A stretch of 64,000 bases of DNA, taken from NCBI RefSeq assembly GCF_002019705.1, contig NZ_KV917377.1:246565-310564 (forward strand), read 5' to 3'. The notes beneath the pieces are model-generated. The model did not search any database and was not told the DNA's origin. It worked only from the letters and a program-made list of their open reading frames with translations. Shown in pieces: positions 54,859 through 64,000 of this stretch. The number at the start of each line of letters is the position of its first letter. The first letter of the stretch is position 1. Both the position numbers and the translations under genes were made by a program. This stretch comes from Shouchella patagoniensis (GTDB lineage: Bacteria; Bacillota; Bacilli; Bacillales; Bacillaceae_D).

Positions 54859-54902
54859 TGTACAATAAAAGAGACTTATGTTGTAAGAAGGAGGGAATAC
54901 GT

Positions 54903-55103
54903 ATGATCCATCAAACATGGACAGATGCGCCAACAATTCGAACATTGACATGCGTGCATACGGATGCTAAAAAATATGTGGTTAATGAGGTATTAACTGT
55001 TGGTAAACAATACCCACTTAAAAATGAAACAGACGAATTTTACTTTGTTATCGATAATACCGGCAAGATTGGCGGTTTTTACAAAGAGTACTTCGAAGGA
55101 TAG
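54903..55103 (+). CDS. DUF6501-like small protein (66 aa)
   Basis: The product (MIHQTWTDAPTIRTLTCVHTDAKKYVVN..., ending FYFVIDNTGKIGGFYKEYFEG) is a beta-rich small protein that resembles a conserved Bacillaceae family I recall as DUF6501. The role is unknown. ATG 54903 follows AAGGAGGGAATAC; the in-frame extension upstream passes through the odhAB terminator and is not used. Confidence 0.75.
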   Translation: MIHQTWTDAPTIRTLTCVHTDAKKYVVNEVLTVGKQYPLKNETDEFYFVIDNTGKIGGFYKEYFEG

Positions 55104-55139
55104 AAAAACCGAGTGCTACATTAGCACTCGGTTTTTTTG
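55104..55139. terminator. Bidirectional terminator
   Basis: AAAAACCGAGTGCTA pairs perfectly with TAGCACTCGGTTTTT over a 3-base loop. It serves the small gene and the converging ABC-F gene. Confidence 0.93.
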
Positions 55140-55142
55140 ACG

Positions 55143-56741
<1,599 letters not shown>

Positions 56742-56940
56742 CTACAATAAGCAATTAAGGAATGACATTGTTTGCTTTTGTTGTTTTTTATCCATATCTA
56801 GTTTACCGTCTAAGGCCACCAGTGTAAACGAAAACGGGACATTTTATACGAAAACGTTAAAATTTACGTCCACGGAAAGGTGTTAAAAGAAAAAAGGTGA
56901 ATAAAATCCTGTAAGAGAAGGTGAGAAGGAGGCATAAACC

Positions 56941-57644
56941 ATGAATTTAAATTATTCCATTTATCGATCAAATGAGTGGAAAGAAGTAAACGAATTTATA
57001 AAAGTGCTTAATAAAAAGTTATCTCGTCCCTGCGATGAATGGACAGTCCTGATTAAGAATTCTAATAAGTTAATAGCGATCTTCCAATTTTGGACGTATT
57101 CTTTCTATAAAAAGTGGTTTACGCTGACATCATAGGGCAGCAAAATGCACCTACACAGTTAAAGGAAATGGTGGCAATGACAAAACAAATAGTAGGGATA
57201 AAAAAACCACTACAAATACTGGTTCATGAAGATAACGAAAATTGCTTATCACAAGCAGGGTTTGCATTAGTCCGAACGACTTATTTTGCAGCGTGGACTT
57301 TAAAAAACATAAGGGAGGCAAGTGAAAATCAATGTTATCGTCAAGTAAATAACTTAACGACTGAAGAGAAGATTCAATATATAAAATTAGTTAAAGGCAA
57401 TTACGAACATAGTCATCTTATGAATCCGATTCGAAATCTTGGCTTACAGGAGTGGGAAAAACTTATATTTGCAGAGGATCTGCTAGATGAAGAGACACTT
57501 CTTATATTTAATCAAAGAATACGTGCCTATATTCAATGTCATTCCAGCGCTCAACCAACTAAAGTAGAAATTGGTTGGGTCGGACAAGATTTGAGTGAGG
57601 ACTGCGTTTCCATATACCAATTGATGCGTAAAAAAGACTTTTAG
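56941..57644 (+). pseudogene. GNAT-like acetyltransferase, frameshifted
   Basis: The first frame (56941-57135; MNLNYSIYRSNEWKEVNEF...) stops soon after an AAAAA run near 57106; the second frame (57114-57644) carries on with no plausible ribosome site (ADIIGQQNAPTQLKEMVAMTKQ..., LVHEDNENCLSQAGFALVRTTY, then a long C-terminal part to 57644). Adding one A to the run would join them into one protein of about 234 aa. The first half resembles a GNAT N-terminal fold (NKLIAIFQFW, then the A-site strands). AGAAGGAGGCATAAACC gives a strong site for the ATG at 56941. It may be a real mutation, slippage or a read error. Confidence 0.6.
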
Positions 57645-57701
57645 CTGCTTTTCCGTTTTATGTAACAGAAACCTATTATACATATCAAGAAAGGTTTTAA
57701 A

Positions 57702-57735
57702 AAAAGCAAATCCAATTGGATTTGCTTTACCTTTT
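57702..57735. terminator. Bidirectional terminator
   Basis: AAAAGCAAATCC pairs with GGATTTGCTTT over AATT; T-rich on the right and A-rich on the left, between the converging acetyltransferase and reductase genes. Confidence 0.85.
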
Positions 57736-57736
57736 T

Positions 57737-58561
57737 TTAACGTGCATGCATGTCACTCGGATTGGATCCACGGCGTTGATTGCGATCCAAACGGTTGATA
57801 GCAGCCATATTTTCTTCTGTAAGCTCAAAATCAAAGACATTAAAATTTTCTTCAATTCGTGATGGTGTTACTGATTTTGGAATAACGATTGTGTTGTTTT
57901 GTAAGTGCCAACGCAATACAACTTGTGCAGCCGTTTTTCCATGCTCATTTGCAATTTGTACAACTGTTGTATCACTAAGTACTTCCCCGCCCTGATCAAG
58001 TGGACTCCAAGCTTCTATATAAATATCATGCTTCGCACAAAAATCTTTTAATTCGTTTTGCGCTAAATAAGGATGGCATTCAACTTGGTTTAGTACGGGT
58101 GGAATATCACATTCATTAAGAAGACGTTCAAGATGCTCGATATGGAAATTGCAAACTCCAATCGCTCGAACTTTACCGTCTTTATATAATTTCTCCAACG
58201 CCTTATATGTATCTATGTACTGATCAAAATCAGGTGTTGGCCAGTGAATTAAATATAAATCCAAGTATTCTAAACCAAGGCGCTCCATGCTTGCGTCAAA
58301 TGCTTTTAAAGTAGCATCATAGCCTTGATCCGCATTCCATACTTTGGTGGTAATAAATAAGTTATTTCGATCAATATTTCCATCTTTGATTGCTTTTCCA
58401 ACACCGGCTTCATTTTTATAAATCATGGCAGTGTCGATTGATGTATAACCTGTTTCTAGGGCTTTTGCAACTGCTGGCGTCGCTTCTTCATCTTTTACTT
58501 GCCAAACACCAAAGCCAAGCTGTGGCATAGTAATGCCGTTATTTAATGTGACAGTTTTCAT
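57737..58561 (-). CDS. Aldo/keto reductase
   Basis: The protein (274 aa) is an NADPH-dependent AKR. The catalytic Asp and Tyr are in SIDTAMIYKNEAGVG, the Lys in ITTKVWN and the His in LYLIHWPTP. The NADPH-binding C-terminal IPKSVTPSRIEENFNVFDFEL is intact. It reduces aldehydes such as glyoxal or methylglyoxal, judged by its likeness to YvgN/YtbE-type enzymes. ATG follows TAGGAGTGATCTGTAG. Confidence 0.93.
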   Translation of the reverse strand: MKTVTLNNGITMPQLGFGVWQVKDEEATPAVAKALETGYTSIDTAMIYKNEAGVGKAIKDGNIDRNNLFITTKVWNADQGYDATLKAFDASMERLGLEYLDLYLIHWPTPDFDQYIDTYKALEKLYKDGKVRAIGVCNFHIEHLERLLNECDIPPVLNQVECHPYLAQNELKDFCAKHDIYIEAWSPLDQGGEVLSDTTVVQIANEHGKTAAQVVLRWHLQNNTIVIPKSVTPSRIEENFNVFDFELTEENMAAINRLDRNQRRGSNPSDMHAR

Positions 58562-58711
58562 CTACAGATCACTCCTAAAATAGATTTGACTATTTTTTCA
58601 GTATACAACAGTCAGATTATAAGGGAAAGAAACAAGTCTTGAAAGATGAATGATAGGTTTTAAAAAAGTTGAAATCGTTTATAGAAAGGATAAAGGAAAT
58701 GGAGGTATTGG

Positions 58712-59806
58712 ATGAATAGATGGATACTATTAGCAGGTGGAATGTTTATGCTGTCGGCTTGTACACAGGAGAACGAAAGTACTACCAACAATAGTGAAGA
58801 CGACGGAATGACACAAGAATCGGGTCCAGATACTACTATGGATATGACAACTTTAGCTGATCAACTTAAAGCACCATGGGCAATTGTAAAAGGAGAGGAA
58901 GTGTTTTTTGTTCCAAGACGTGATGGCACCATCTATGTTATTAATGAAAATGGTACCGTCAGTGAACAACCAGTCTACTTGGAAGAAGATGTAGAACAAG
59001 AAGCGGAGTCAGGTTTGTTAGGCATGGTTTTACATCCGGAGTTTGAAGAGAATCAAACCGCATTTCTTTATCATTCATATGAGAGTAACGAGGGTATTGA
59101 GAATCGGATTATTGAGACTAGGTGGGACGAAGAAAACGAAGAGTGGAATGAGGTAGATGTCCTTTTGGATGGCATTCCTGGCGCGGGGATACATAATGGA
59201 GGGCGCTTAGCAATTGGACCGGATCAATTGCTTTATGCAACGACAGGCGATGCAGATCAAGAAGAACTTGCGCAAGATGTTGACAACCTTGCAGGAAGTA
59301 TTTTGAGAATGGAGCTTGACGGAGCAATTCCTTCTGACAATCCATTTGAAAATTCTGTTGTCTATTCATATGGTCATCGAAACCCACAAGGATTGGCGTG
59401 GGTAGAAGATGGAACAATGTTTAGTTCGGAGCATGGTCCGGTAGGTCACGATGAAATTAACGTAATTGAACCTGGAAGCAATTATGGATGGCCAGAAATA
59501 ACTGGAGACGAAACGAGGGATGGAATGATGCCCCCGCTTATCCATTCTGGGGAAGATACGTGGGCACCTTCAGGATTAACGGCAGATAAGGATCAGTTAT
59601 ATGTGGCAGGGTTACGTGGGGAAGCGATCTATCAATTTGCCCCTGATGATGAGAATTTAGTTGAATTGATTGATGGGGTTGGTCGTATTCGTGATGTTCA
59701 TGTAGAAGATGGTGTTCTATATTTCATTACGAATAACACTGATGGACGAGGAACTCCGAGTGAAGAAGATGATCAGTTAATAAAATGGGAATTGAATAAA
59801 TTATGA
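58712..59806 (+). CDS. PQQ-dependent sugar dehydrogenase-like lipoprotein
   Basis: The protein (364 aa) has a lipoprotein signal (lipobox LSAC) and an acidic linker, then a six-blade beta-propeller of the glucose/sorbosone dehydrogenase type: LKAPWAIVKGEEVFFVPRRDGTIYV, RNPQGLAWVEDG, EHGPVGHDEINVIEPGSNYGWPE and APSGLTADK. It would oxidise sugars at the membrane surface if PQQ or a similar cofactor is present; no PQQ genes are in the window. ATG follows ATGGAGGTATTGG. Divergent from the reductase gene. Confidence 0.88.
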   Translation: MNRWILLAGGMFMLSACTQENESTTNNSEDDGMTQESGPDTTMDMTTLADQLKAPWAIVKGEEVFFVPRRDGTIYVINENGTVSEQPVYLEEDVEQEAESGLLGMVLHPEFEENQTAFLYHSYESNEGIENRIIETRWDEENEEWNEVDVLLDGIPGAGIHNGGRLAIGPDQLLYATTGDADQEELAQDVDNLAGSILRMELDGAIPSDNPFENSVVYSYGHRNPQGLAWVEDGTMFSSEHGPVGHDEINVIEPGSNYGWPEITGDETRDGMMPPLIHSGEDTWAPSGLTADKDQLYVAGLRGEAIYQFAPDDENLVELIDGVGRIRDVHVEDGVLYFITNNTDGRGTPSEEDDQLIKWELNKL

Positions 59807-59841
59807 GAGAAGGCTAAGTATCTTTATTTAGCCTTCTTTTA
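59807..59841 (+). terminator. Rho-independent terminator
   Basis: AGAAGGCTAA (59809-59818) pairs with TTAGCCTTCT (59828-59837), followed by T residues. Confidence 0.88.
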
Positions 59842-59926
59842 ATGGAGTTTATACCAATTCATTGTTATCTGTTTTATACTTAATAAGATAAAGTTGATTG
59901 AATGAAGTGAGGAAGTGGTTCAAAAA

Positions 59927-62041
59927 ATGATCCAACAAAAAATGGAACAAGCAATACAGACGTTGGAGACGTTTTATGGGTATTCGTCTTTCCGTAAAGG
60001 TCAAGAGCAAATTATTCGCTCTTTACTGACTAACAACGATGCACTAGTTGTTATGCCTACAGGTGGAGGAAAGTCATTATGCTATCAAATCCCTGCTCAA
60101 GTTTTAGGTGGAACAACACTTGTTATTTCTCCCTTAATAGCATTAATGAAAGACCAAGTCGATGCTGTAAATCAAATTGGAATACGAGCAACATTCGTGA
60201 ATAGTGCAATTTCAAAAGCAGAAGAACATGCTAGATTGACTCAGGTTGCATCAGGGGAAATAACGCTTCTCTATGTCGCACCTGAACGCCTCTATGATCC
60301 TGCTTTTCAAAACGCCTTAAAACAGACACCAATTTCTTTAATTGCGATCGACGAAGCACATTGTATGTCGCAGTGGGGTCATGATTTCCGCCCTAGTTAT
60401 TTGCGAATAGCTGAGTGGATCAATGGATTGCCTTATAGACCACCTGTAGTGGCGTTAACAGCTACTGCAACACCTGAAGTGGCAGAGGATATTTGTTTAC
60501 GTTTAGGAATTGATGTAAACAACCAGCATTATACAGGTTTTAAACGGGAGAATTTAACGTTTCGATTGTTGCGAGGTGAAAAAAAAGACCGTTTTATTAT
60601 GCAATACGTTGAAGCGAAAAAAGGGCTGTCAGGTATTGTTTATGCATCAACTCGTAAAGAAGCTGAACAGATTTACCGCCAATTAAGGAAGCAACAGACA
60701 AATACAGTCCTCTATCACGGTGGTTTAACGGAAATTGAACGGACCGAAGCCCAGGAAGCGTTTGTCCATGATGAGGCAGATGTTATGGTTGCAACAAATG
60801 CCTTTGGTATGGGGATAAATAAGTCGAATGTGCGCTTTGTTATTCATGCAAACTTGCCGGGTACGATTGAAGCATATTATCAAGAAGCGGGTCGTGCTGG
60901 TCGAGATGGGGAAGAAAGTGAATGTGTCCTTTTATACCAAGCTCAAGATATTCAAACACAACGTTTTTTCATTGAACAATCAAATGGAGAACTGGAAAAA
61001 AAAGAGAATGACTTTGAAAAGCTACAATTTATGAATCGATATGCTCATACAAACCAATGTTTGGAACAATTTATTTTAGAGTATTTCGGAGGTTCAGAGA
61101 GTGAGCCTTGTGGCAAATGTAGCAATTGTACAAAGGAGGGGGAACAAGAGGACGTAACGAGAGAAGCTCAAATGGTCCTCTCTTGTGTTGTACGAATGAA
61201 GGAACGGTATGGAAAGTCAATCGTTGCTCAAGTATTGACTGGTTCAAAAAATAAAAAAATAGAACAGTTTCATTTAAATAAACTACCTACGTATGGTCTA
61301 ATGAATAAGAGAACGGCAAAAGATGTACAAGCCTTTATTGACTTTTTGCTTGCCGAGGGATTCATCGGTTTAACACCAACGTCATATCCAACATTAAAAG
61401 TGTTAGAAAAGGGTGCGGCTGTTTTAAAAGGCGATGCAAAAGTGAATCAATACAAAGAACATATTTCGAGTCAACAAAACAACATCAATGATCCTTTGTT
61501 TGAGCAGTTGCGATTAAAGCGAAAAGAGCTAGCCGAAAAACAAGGGGTCCCACCATATTTAATTTTTTCTGATAAGACTTTAAAAGAGATGGCTACGGTC
61601 GTTCCAAAAACAAATGAAACATTAGCAACCATCTCTGGAGTTGGAGCACATAAGTTGGAGTTATATGGTGAGGCGTTTTTAGATTTATTACGCTCCACAG
61701 ACATACAGGTAAGTACAGTCATCTCTACCCAACAAAAAGGGAAGGCGAAGCTCAATGTGGACGAAGCAATTCAACTATATAATGAGCACAAAAGCCCATC
61801 AGAAATCGCCGAAGAACTTGGTTTCTCTGAACAAACGATTATTAAACATTTGATTGAAGCGGAGAAAGATGGTCGAGCCTCTGACGTTTTAAAACTTGTA
61901 ACAGAAGAAAAACAAATAAGGATAAAAGAGGCTATAAATGAACATGGAACTGAGTTTTTAAAGCCAATCAAAGAAAGAGTTGGTGAAACGATCTCTTATA
62001 CGGAGATTAAAATTGTGATGGAACTTGGGGCGAACGTGTAG
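59927..62041 (+). CDS. recQ: ATP-dependent DNA helicase RecQ
   Basis: The protein (704 aa) is a RecQ helicase. The helicase core has Walker A MPTGGGKSLCYQ, DEAH in IDEAHCMSQWGHDFRPSY, ALTATA and the arginine-finger motif QEAGRAGRDG. The RecQ zinc-binding domain follows (CLEQFILEYFG..CGKCSNC), then the RQC winged helix, an HRDC domain (about 515-590) and a C-terminal helix-turn-helix (YNEHKSPSEIAEELGFSEQTI). The last domain makes it longer than typical RecQ. ATG 59927 was chosen because the GTG at 59915 overlaps the GAGGAAG ribosome site. Confidence 0.95.
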   Translation: MIQQKMEQAIQTLETFYGYSSFRKGQEQIIRSLLTNNDALVVMPTGGGKSLCYQIPAQVLGGTTLVISPLIALMKDQVDAVNQIGIRATFVNSAISKAEEHARLTQVASGEITLLYVAPERLYDPAFQNALKQTPISLIAIDEAHCMSQWGHDFRPSYLRIAEWINGLPYRPPVVALTATATPEVAEDICLRLGIDVNNQHYTGFKRENLTFRLLRGEKKDRFIMQYVEAKKGLSGIVYASTRKEAEQIYRQLRKQQTNTVLYHGGLTEIERTEAQEAFVHDEADVMVATNAFGMGINKSNVRFVIHANLPGTIEAYYQEAGRAGRDGEESECVLLYQAQDIQTQRFFIEQSNGELEKKENDFEKLQFMNRYAHTNQCLEQFILEYFGGSESEPCGKCSNCTKEGEQEDVTREAQMVLSCVVRMKERYGKSIVAQVLTGSKNKKIEQFHLNKLPTYGLMNKRTAKDVQAFIDFLLAEGFIGLTPTSYPTLKVLEKGAAVLKGDAKVNQYKEHISSQQNNINDPLFEQLRLKRKELAEKQGVPPYLIFSDKTLKEMATVVPKTNETLATISGVGAHKLELYGEAFLDLLRSTDIQVSTVISTQQKGKAKLNVDEAIQLYNEHKSPSEIAEELGFSEQTIIKHLIEAEKDGRASDVLKLVTEEKQIRIKEAINEHGTEFLKPIKERVGETISYTEIKIVMELGANV

Positions 62042-62118
62042 GCGGCTTGTTTGCAATCGAATAATTGATTATGGTACAACCATACGTAGTGACTACATCG
62101 TGAAAGGGTCGATTAAAA

Positions 62119-62451
62119 GTGGGACAATTAAAAGAGCTAACAACAGTTGAAGAATGGGAGCAATTTCTTATTGGTTCGAATGAAACAGTTTCATTATTAT
62201 TTAAACATAGTACACAGTGCCCGATTAGTGCAGAAGCATATGAGGAATTTCAAAGCTTTGCGAACGAGAATGAGCAATTTCAATTTGGAGTAGTAAAAGT
62301 CATTGAGTCTCGTCCAGTGTCTAACCAAATAGCAGAAAAGCTAGAAGTTGTTCACAAGTCACCACAACTATTCGTCCTAGAGGATCAAAAAGTAAAGTGG
62401 ACAGAATCACATTGGAACATAAAACAACAATCAATTCAAGACCATGTATAA
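62119..62451 (+). CDS. brxC: Bacillithiol system redox-active protein BrxC (YtxJ)
   Basis: The protein (110 aa) is a thioredoxin-like YtxJ/DUF2847 protein: LFKHSTQCPISAEAYEEF has the monothiol CPIS motif in place of CxxC. It acts with bacillithiol in reducing protein mixed disulfides, as known for Firmicutes lacking glutathione. GTG start at 62119, with AAAGGGTCG upstream. A terminator follows immediately. Confidence 0.88.
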   Translation: MGQLKELTTVEEWEQFLIGSNETVSLLFKHSTQCPISAEAYEEFQSFANENEQFQFGVVKVIESRPVSNQIAEKLEVVHKSPQLFVLEDQKVKWTESHWNIKQQSIQDHV

Positions 62452-62478
62452 AACGAGCTTTATTGCTCGTTTTTTTTC
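62451..62478. terminator. Terminator of brxC
   Basis: AAACGAGC pairs with GCTCGTTT over TTTATT, then a T-run. It overlaps the stop end of the minus-strand gene at 62460. Confidence 0.9.
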
Positions 62479-62579
62479 TTTGCAGCATGATCTTGTTTCA
62501 TGATGCAATAATACGTAAATAGTAAAAACGCGATCACGAGTAAAGAACAGATTCTTTTAGTCACGGAAAACCAATCCAA
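62460..62579 (-). CDS. Small membrane protein (39 aa)
   Basis: A TTG at 62579 follows a strong AAGGAGTGATTGAT site. The product has one membrane helix (ICSLLVIAFLLFTYYCIM) and a basic, Lys-rich cytosolic tail (KQDHAAKKKNEQ). The brxC terminator overlaps its 3' end. No family recognised. It is divergent from the membrane gene at 62719. Confidence 0.5.
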   Translation of the reverse strand: MDWFSVTKRICSLLVIAFLLFTYYCIMKQDHAAKKKNEQ

Positions 62580-62718
62580 ATCAATCACTCCTTAACTAAA
62601 GTTTAACCAATTCATACCTGTCCATTCACGGAAAAAGCCTGTTTTATAAGATTCAAGACAAACAAACAAGACAAGGTATCGAGTGATGCATACATTGAAA
62701 GTCAAGGAGGTGTTTTTG

Positions 62719-62940
62719 ATGGGTCCGACAGTTTACGCAACCTCTCTCTTTATTTTCAGTTTGTTAGGAATTACGGGAGCTTTTACTGCCATACTCGCAT
62801 TTTCATCTGGCTGGAGTATTTGGGCTGGACTAGCATGGCTTTTTGTTGCGGCACTTTCTGTATTGGCGATCATAGTGACTGATATAGTTCAAAGGGTTTT
62901 TGAGATAGAAGCTCGTTTAGATGAGGAAGAAGAAGAATAA
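62719..62940 (+). CDS. Small membrane protein with two helices (73 aa)
   Basis: The product (MGPTVYATSLFIFSLLGITG...) has two membrane helices (YATSLFIFSLLGITGAFTAIL; AGLAWLFVAALSVLAIIV) and an acidic C-terminus (EARLDEEEEE). ATG 62719 follows CAAGGAGGTGTTTTTG. Function unknown. A terminator comes next. Confidence 0.75.
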   Translation: MGPTVYATSLFIFSLLGITGAFTAILAFSSGWSIWAGLAWLFVAALSVLAIIVTDIVQRVFEIEARLDEEEEE

Positions 62941-62964
62941 AAAGCGACGAAATGTCGCTTTTCT
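62938..62964 (+). terminator. Rho-independent terminator
   Basis: AAAAGCGAC pairs with GTCGCTTTT over GAAAT. Confidence 0.85.
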
Positions 62965-63020
62965 AAAGGAATTGGTAGAGCTAGATAGAATGAATAGGGT
63001 GAATGACTGATGGGAAATAT

Positions 63021-63164
63021 TCAACTGTGTTTATTCTTAATAGGAGTTATCTTCCTTTTTGCAAGTTCCTTTTCTAAAATAGAGATAAAGTCCTTTTCTA
63101 AATTATTTTGACATGCTTTTTTATACGCCTCTAAGAGTACCGAATTGGTTAATTGATTCAGCAT
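63021..63164 (-). CDS. Sda-like sporulation antikinase microprotein, copy 3 (47 aa)
   Basis: An ATG at 63164 follows AAAGGAGAGTCTATAAA. The product opens MLNQLTNSVLLEAYKKACQ and continues NNLEKDFISILEKELAKRK. The pattern L-L-x-E-A-Y-x-x-A, N-L-x-x-D-F-I-x-I/L and E-L-x-x-R matches Sda. It shares the QNNLE-x-DFI core with copy 2, so those two are close paralogs. It probably binds a sporulation histidine kinase, though the target could differ. Confidence 0.75.
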   Translation of the reverse strand: MLNQLTNSVLLEAYKKACQNNLEKDFISILEKELAKRKITPIKNKHS

Positions 63165-63247
63165 TTTTATAGACTCTCCTTTAAATCCCTAATTTATTTA
63201 TTGTTTGTACCCAAACAAAATGATTATTAAACTAGTAAAAAACGACA

Positions 63248-63275
63248 AAAACCTAGCATTAGCTGCTAGGTTTTA
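63248..63275 (-). terminator. Terminator of the GNAT-like gene
   Basis: AAAACCTAGCA (63248-63258) pairs with TGCTAGGTTTT (63264-63274). Read on the minus strand it follows the stop codon of the GNAT-like gene. Confidence 0.8.
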
Positions 63276-63758
63276 CATACCGGTCCAGTACACTTGGCCG
63301 GCTTTTTCTGTTTCATCGACAAAAACAGAAAAGGAATGTTTCTTATAAAAATGTGTGAGTCTATCCAAATGACCCCAGTCACGTTTAGCCAAATCTCCAG
63401 TAATTTTACAGTTGTTTGACCAAGCTGTTTCTTTTAAATACTCCATACAAATTGAACCGAAACCACGACAAGGTTCTCCTTTGATATCACCGATAAATAA
63501 ATGATGGCTGTCCTTGTACTCTACTTGCAAAGCAAAGTCCCATGAACCTCGATATGGAGAAGTACAATCATTAATCATAAACTGGAGTGTGCTGCCTTCC
63601 TCTTTTTTGGATACAATCACCCATTCTTCTCCTGCTGTTTGTTCAATGCCAATCACTTCTTTATGTTTTTCTCGGGCAATATCTTTAACTTGTTGTTGCA
63701 TACGAAGAAGCTGTAATTCAGTTTCATTTGCTTCTCGTATTTCCATTGTTGTCACCAA
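63273..63758 (-). CDS. GNAT-like acetyltransferase domain protein
   Basis: The protein (161 aa) has a C-terminal part resembling a GNAT fold: FIGDIKGEPCRGFGSICMEYLKETAW (acetyl-CoA-loop-like RGFGS), ITGDLAKRDWGHLDRLTHFYKKHSFSVF. The N-terminal 45 residues are a helix. The donor-binding loop is weak, so enzyme activity is not certain. A GTG at 63758 follows TAGGAGTGATTTG. Confidence 0.65.
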   Translation of the reverse strand: MVTTMEIREANETELQLLRMQQQVKDIAREKHKEVIGIEQTAGEEWVIVSKKEEGSTLQFMINDCTSPYRGSWDFALQVEYKDSHHLFIGDIKGEPCRGFGSICMEYLKETAWSNNCKITGDLAKRDWGHLDRLTHFYKKHSFSVFVDETEKAGQVYWTGM

Positions 63759-63874
63759 ATCACTCCTAAGTTCATTTTCGCCTATATCATTATAAATGAA
63801 GTGTTGAATAAAAGCAAAAAAAAGATCTGACAGAGTAGGGAACTAAGGTTAAGGTAATAGTGGGTTTAAAGAAG

Positions 63875-63903
63875 GTCCAGCAAACTACGTTGGTTTGCTG
63901 GAC
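63875..63903 (-). terminator. Terminator of the partial gene at the window end
   Basis: GTCCAGCAAAC pairs perfectly with GTTTGCTGGAC; read on the minus strand it follows the stop at 63912 and is followed by CTTCTTTAAA. Confidence 0.75.
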
Positions 63904-63911
63904 TGAATTGT

Positions 63912-64000
63912 TTAAGAAACAAAAGCGTGGAAATCTTCAAAAGGAACGCGAATCGAAATGCGGGTTAGTTCATTTTCAACATGCTGTCGATTTAATGATA
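63912..64000 (-). CDS. C-terminal end of an unidentified gene (cut by window end)
   Basis: The minus-strand frame entering the window encodes SLNRQHVENELTRISIRVPF and EDFHAFVS before a TAA at 63912-63914. A strong terminator follows, supporting a real gene end. 28 residues are too few for identification. Confidence 0.5.
   Translation of the reverse strand, partial: SLNRQHVENELTRISIRVPFEDFHAFVS

Overview
The window is a low-GC Gram-positive chromosome segment, most likely from a spore-forming member of the Bacillaceae, probably of the alkaliphile-type Bacillus relatives (genus not resolved). Support comes from the hemW-hrcA-grpE-dnaK-dnaJ-prmA-rsmE-mtaB order, a perfect CIRCE operator, AGGAGG-type ribosome sites with frequent GTG/TTG starts, Sda-like sporulation antikinases, a YppG-type protein, a qoxABCD quinol oxidase, a bacillithiol redox protein (BrxC/YtxJ), a preQ1-I riboswitch and a Rap-Phr cassette.

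Layout. 1-2.2 kb: the 3' end of an IS3-family transposase and its right terminal repeat, which cuts a small gene; then small genes, including a first Sda-like microprotein, a DUF2642-like gene and a possible small RNA. 2.2-13.2 kb: the conserved chaperone and translation cluster, then a methyltransferase and deoC. 13.2-26.2 kb: core metabolism and stress genes. These are a thioesterase, a YneQ-like protein, nadE, a DUF4352-type protein, metA, a hydrolase, a YkuI-type EAL protein with a decayed active site, two HesB-fold proteins, an Hsp20/YppG pair, an M19 dipeptidase, a SurA-like lipoprotein, cheV, uvsE, msrA, an esterase and a zinc-ribbon protein. 26.2-37.8 kb: qoxABCD, acyP, a TetR regulator, a secreted GH18 chitinase with two chitin-binding modules, an M29 aminopeptidase, and a queuosine precursor operon (queC-D-E-F) under a preQ1-I riboswitch.

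37.8-44.1 kb is an accessory island. It holds repeated TTAGTCACA motifs, a rap-phr peptide-signalling pair, a decayed LXG (type VII secretion) toxin gene with a possible immunity gene, two small coupled ORFs, an XRE regulator with a membrane partner, a truncated tyrosine integrase N-terminus, a second Sda-like gene and a TPR gene. 44.2-64 kb returns to chromosomal genes: topB, an OsmC protein, lipoproteins, a lytic transglycosylase, an FAD monooxygenase plus methyltransferase pair, odhAB, an ABC-F ATPase, a frameshifted acetyltransferase, an aldo/keto reductase, a PQQ-type sugar dehydrogenase lipoprotein, recQ, brxC, small membrane proteins, a third Sda-like gene and a GNAT-like gene.

The most interesting signals are three divergent Sda-type microproteins in 64 kb (none in the supplied ORF list, all read directly), the Rap-Phr pair with Asp at the usual catalytic Gln position, the degenerate EAL protein, and a possible pseudoknotted leader with a small ORF between queE and queF. 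No rRNA, tRNA or CRISPR array was seen. Product calls rest on motif recognition by eye; no database search was possible.
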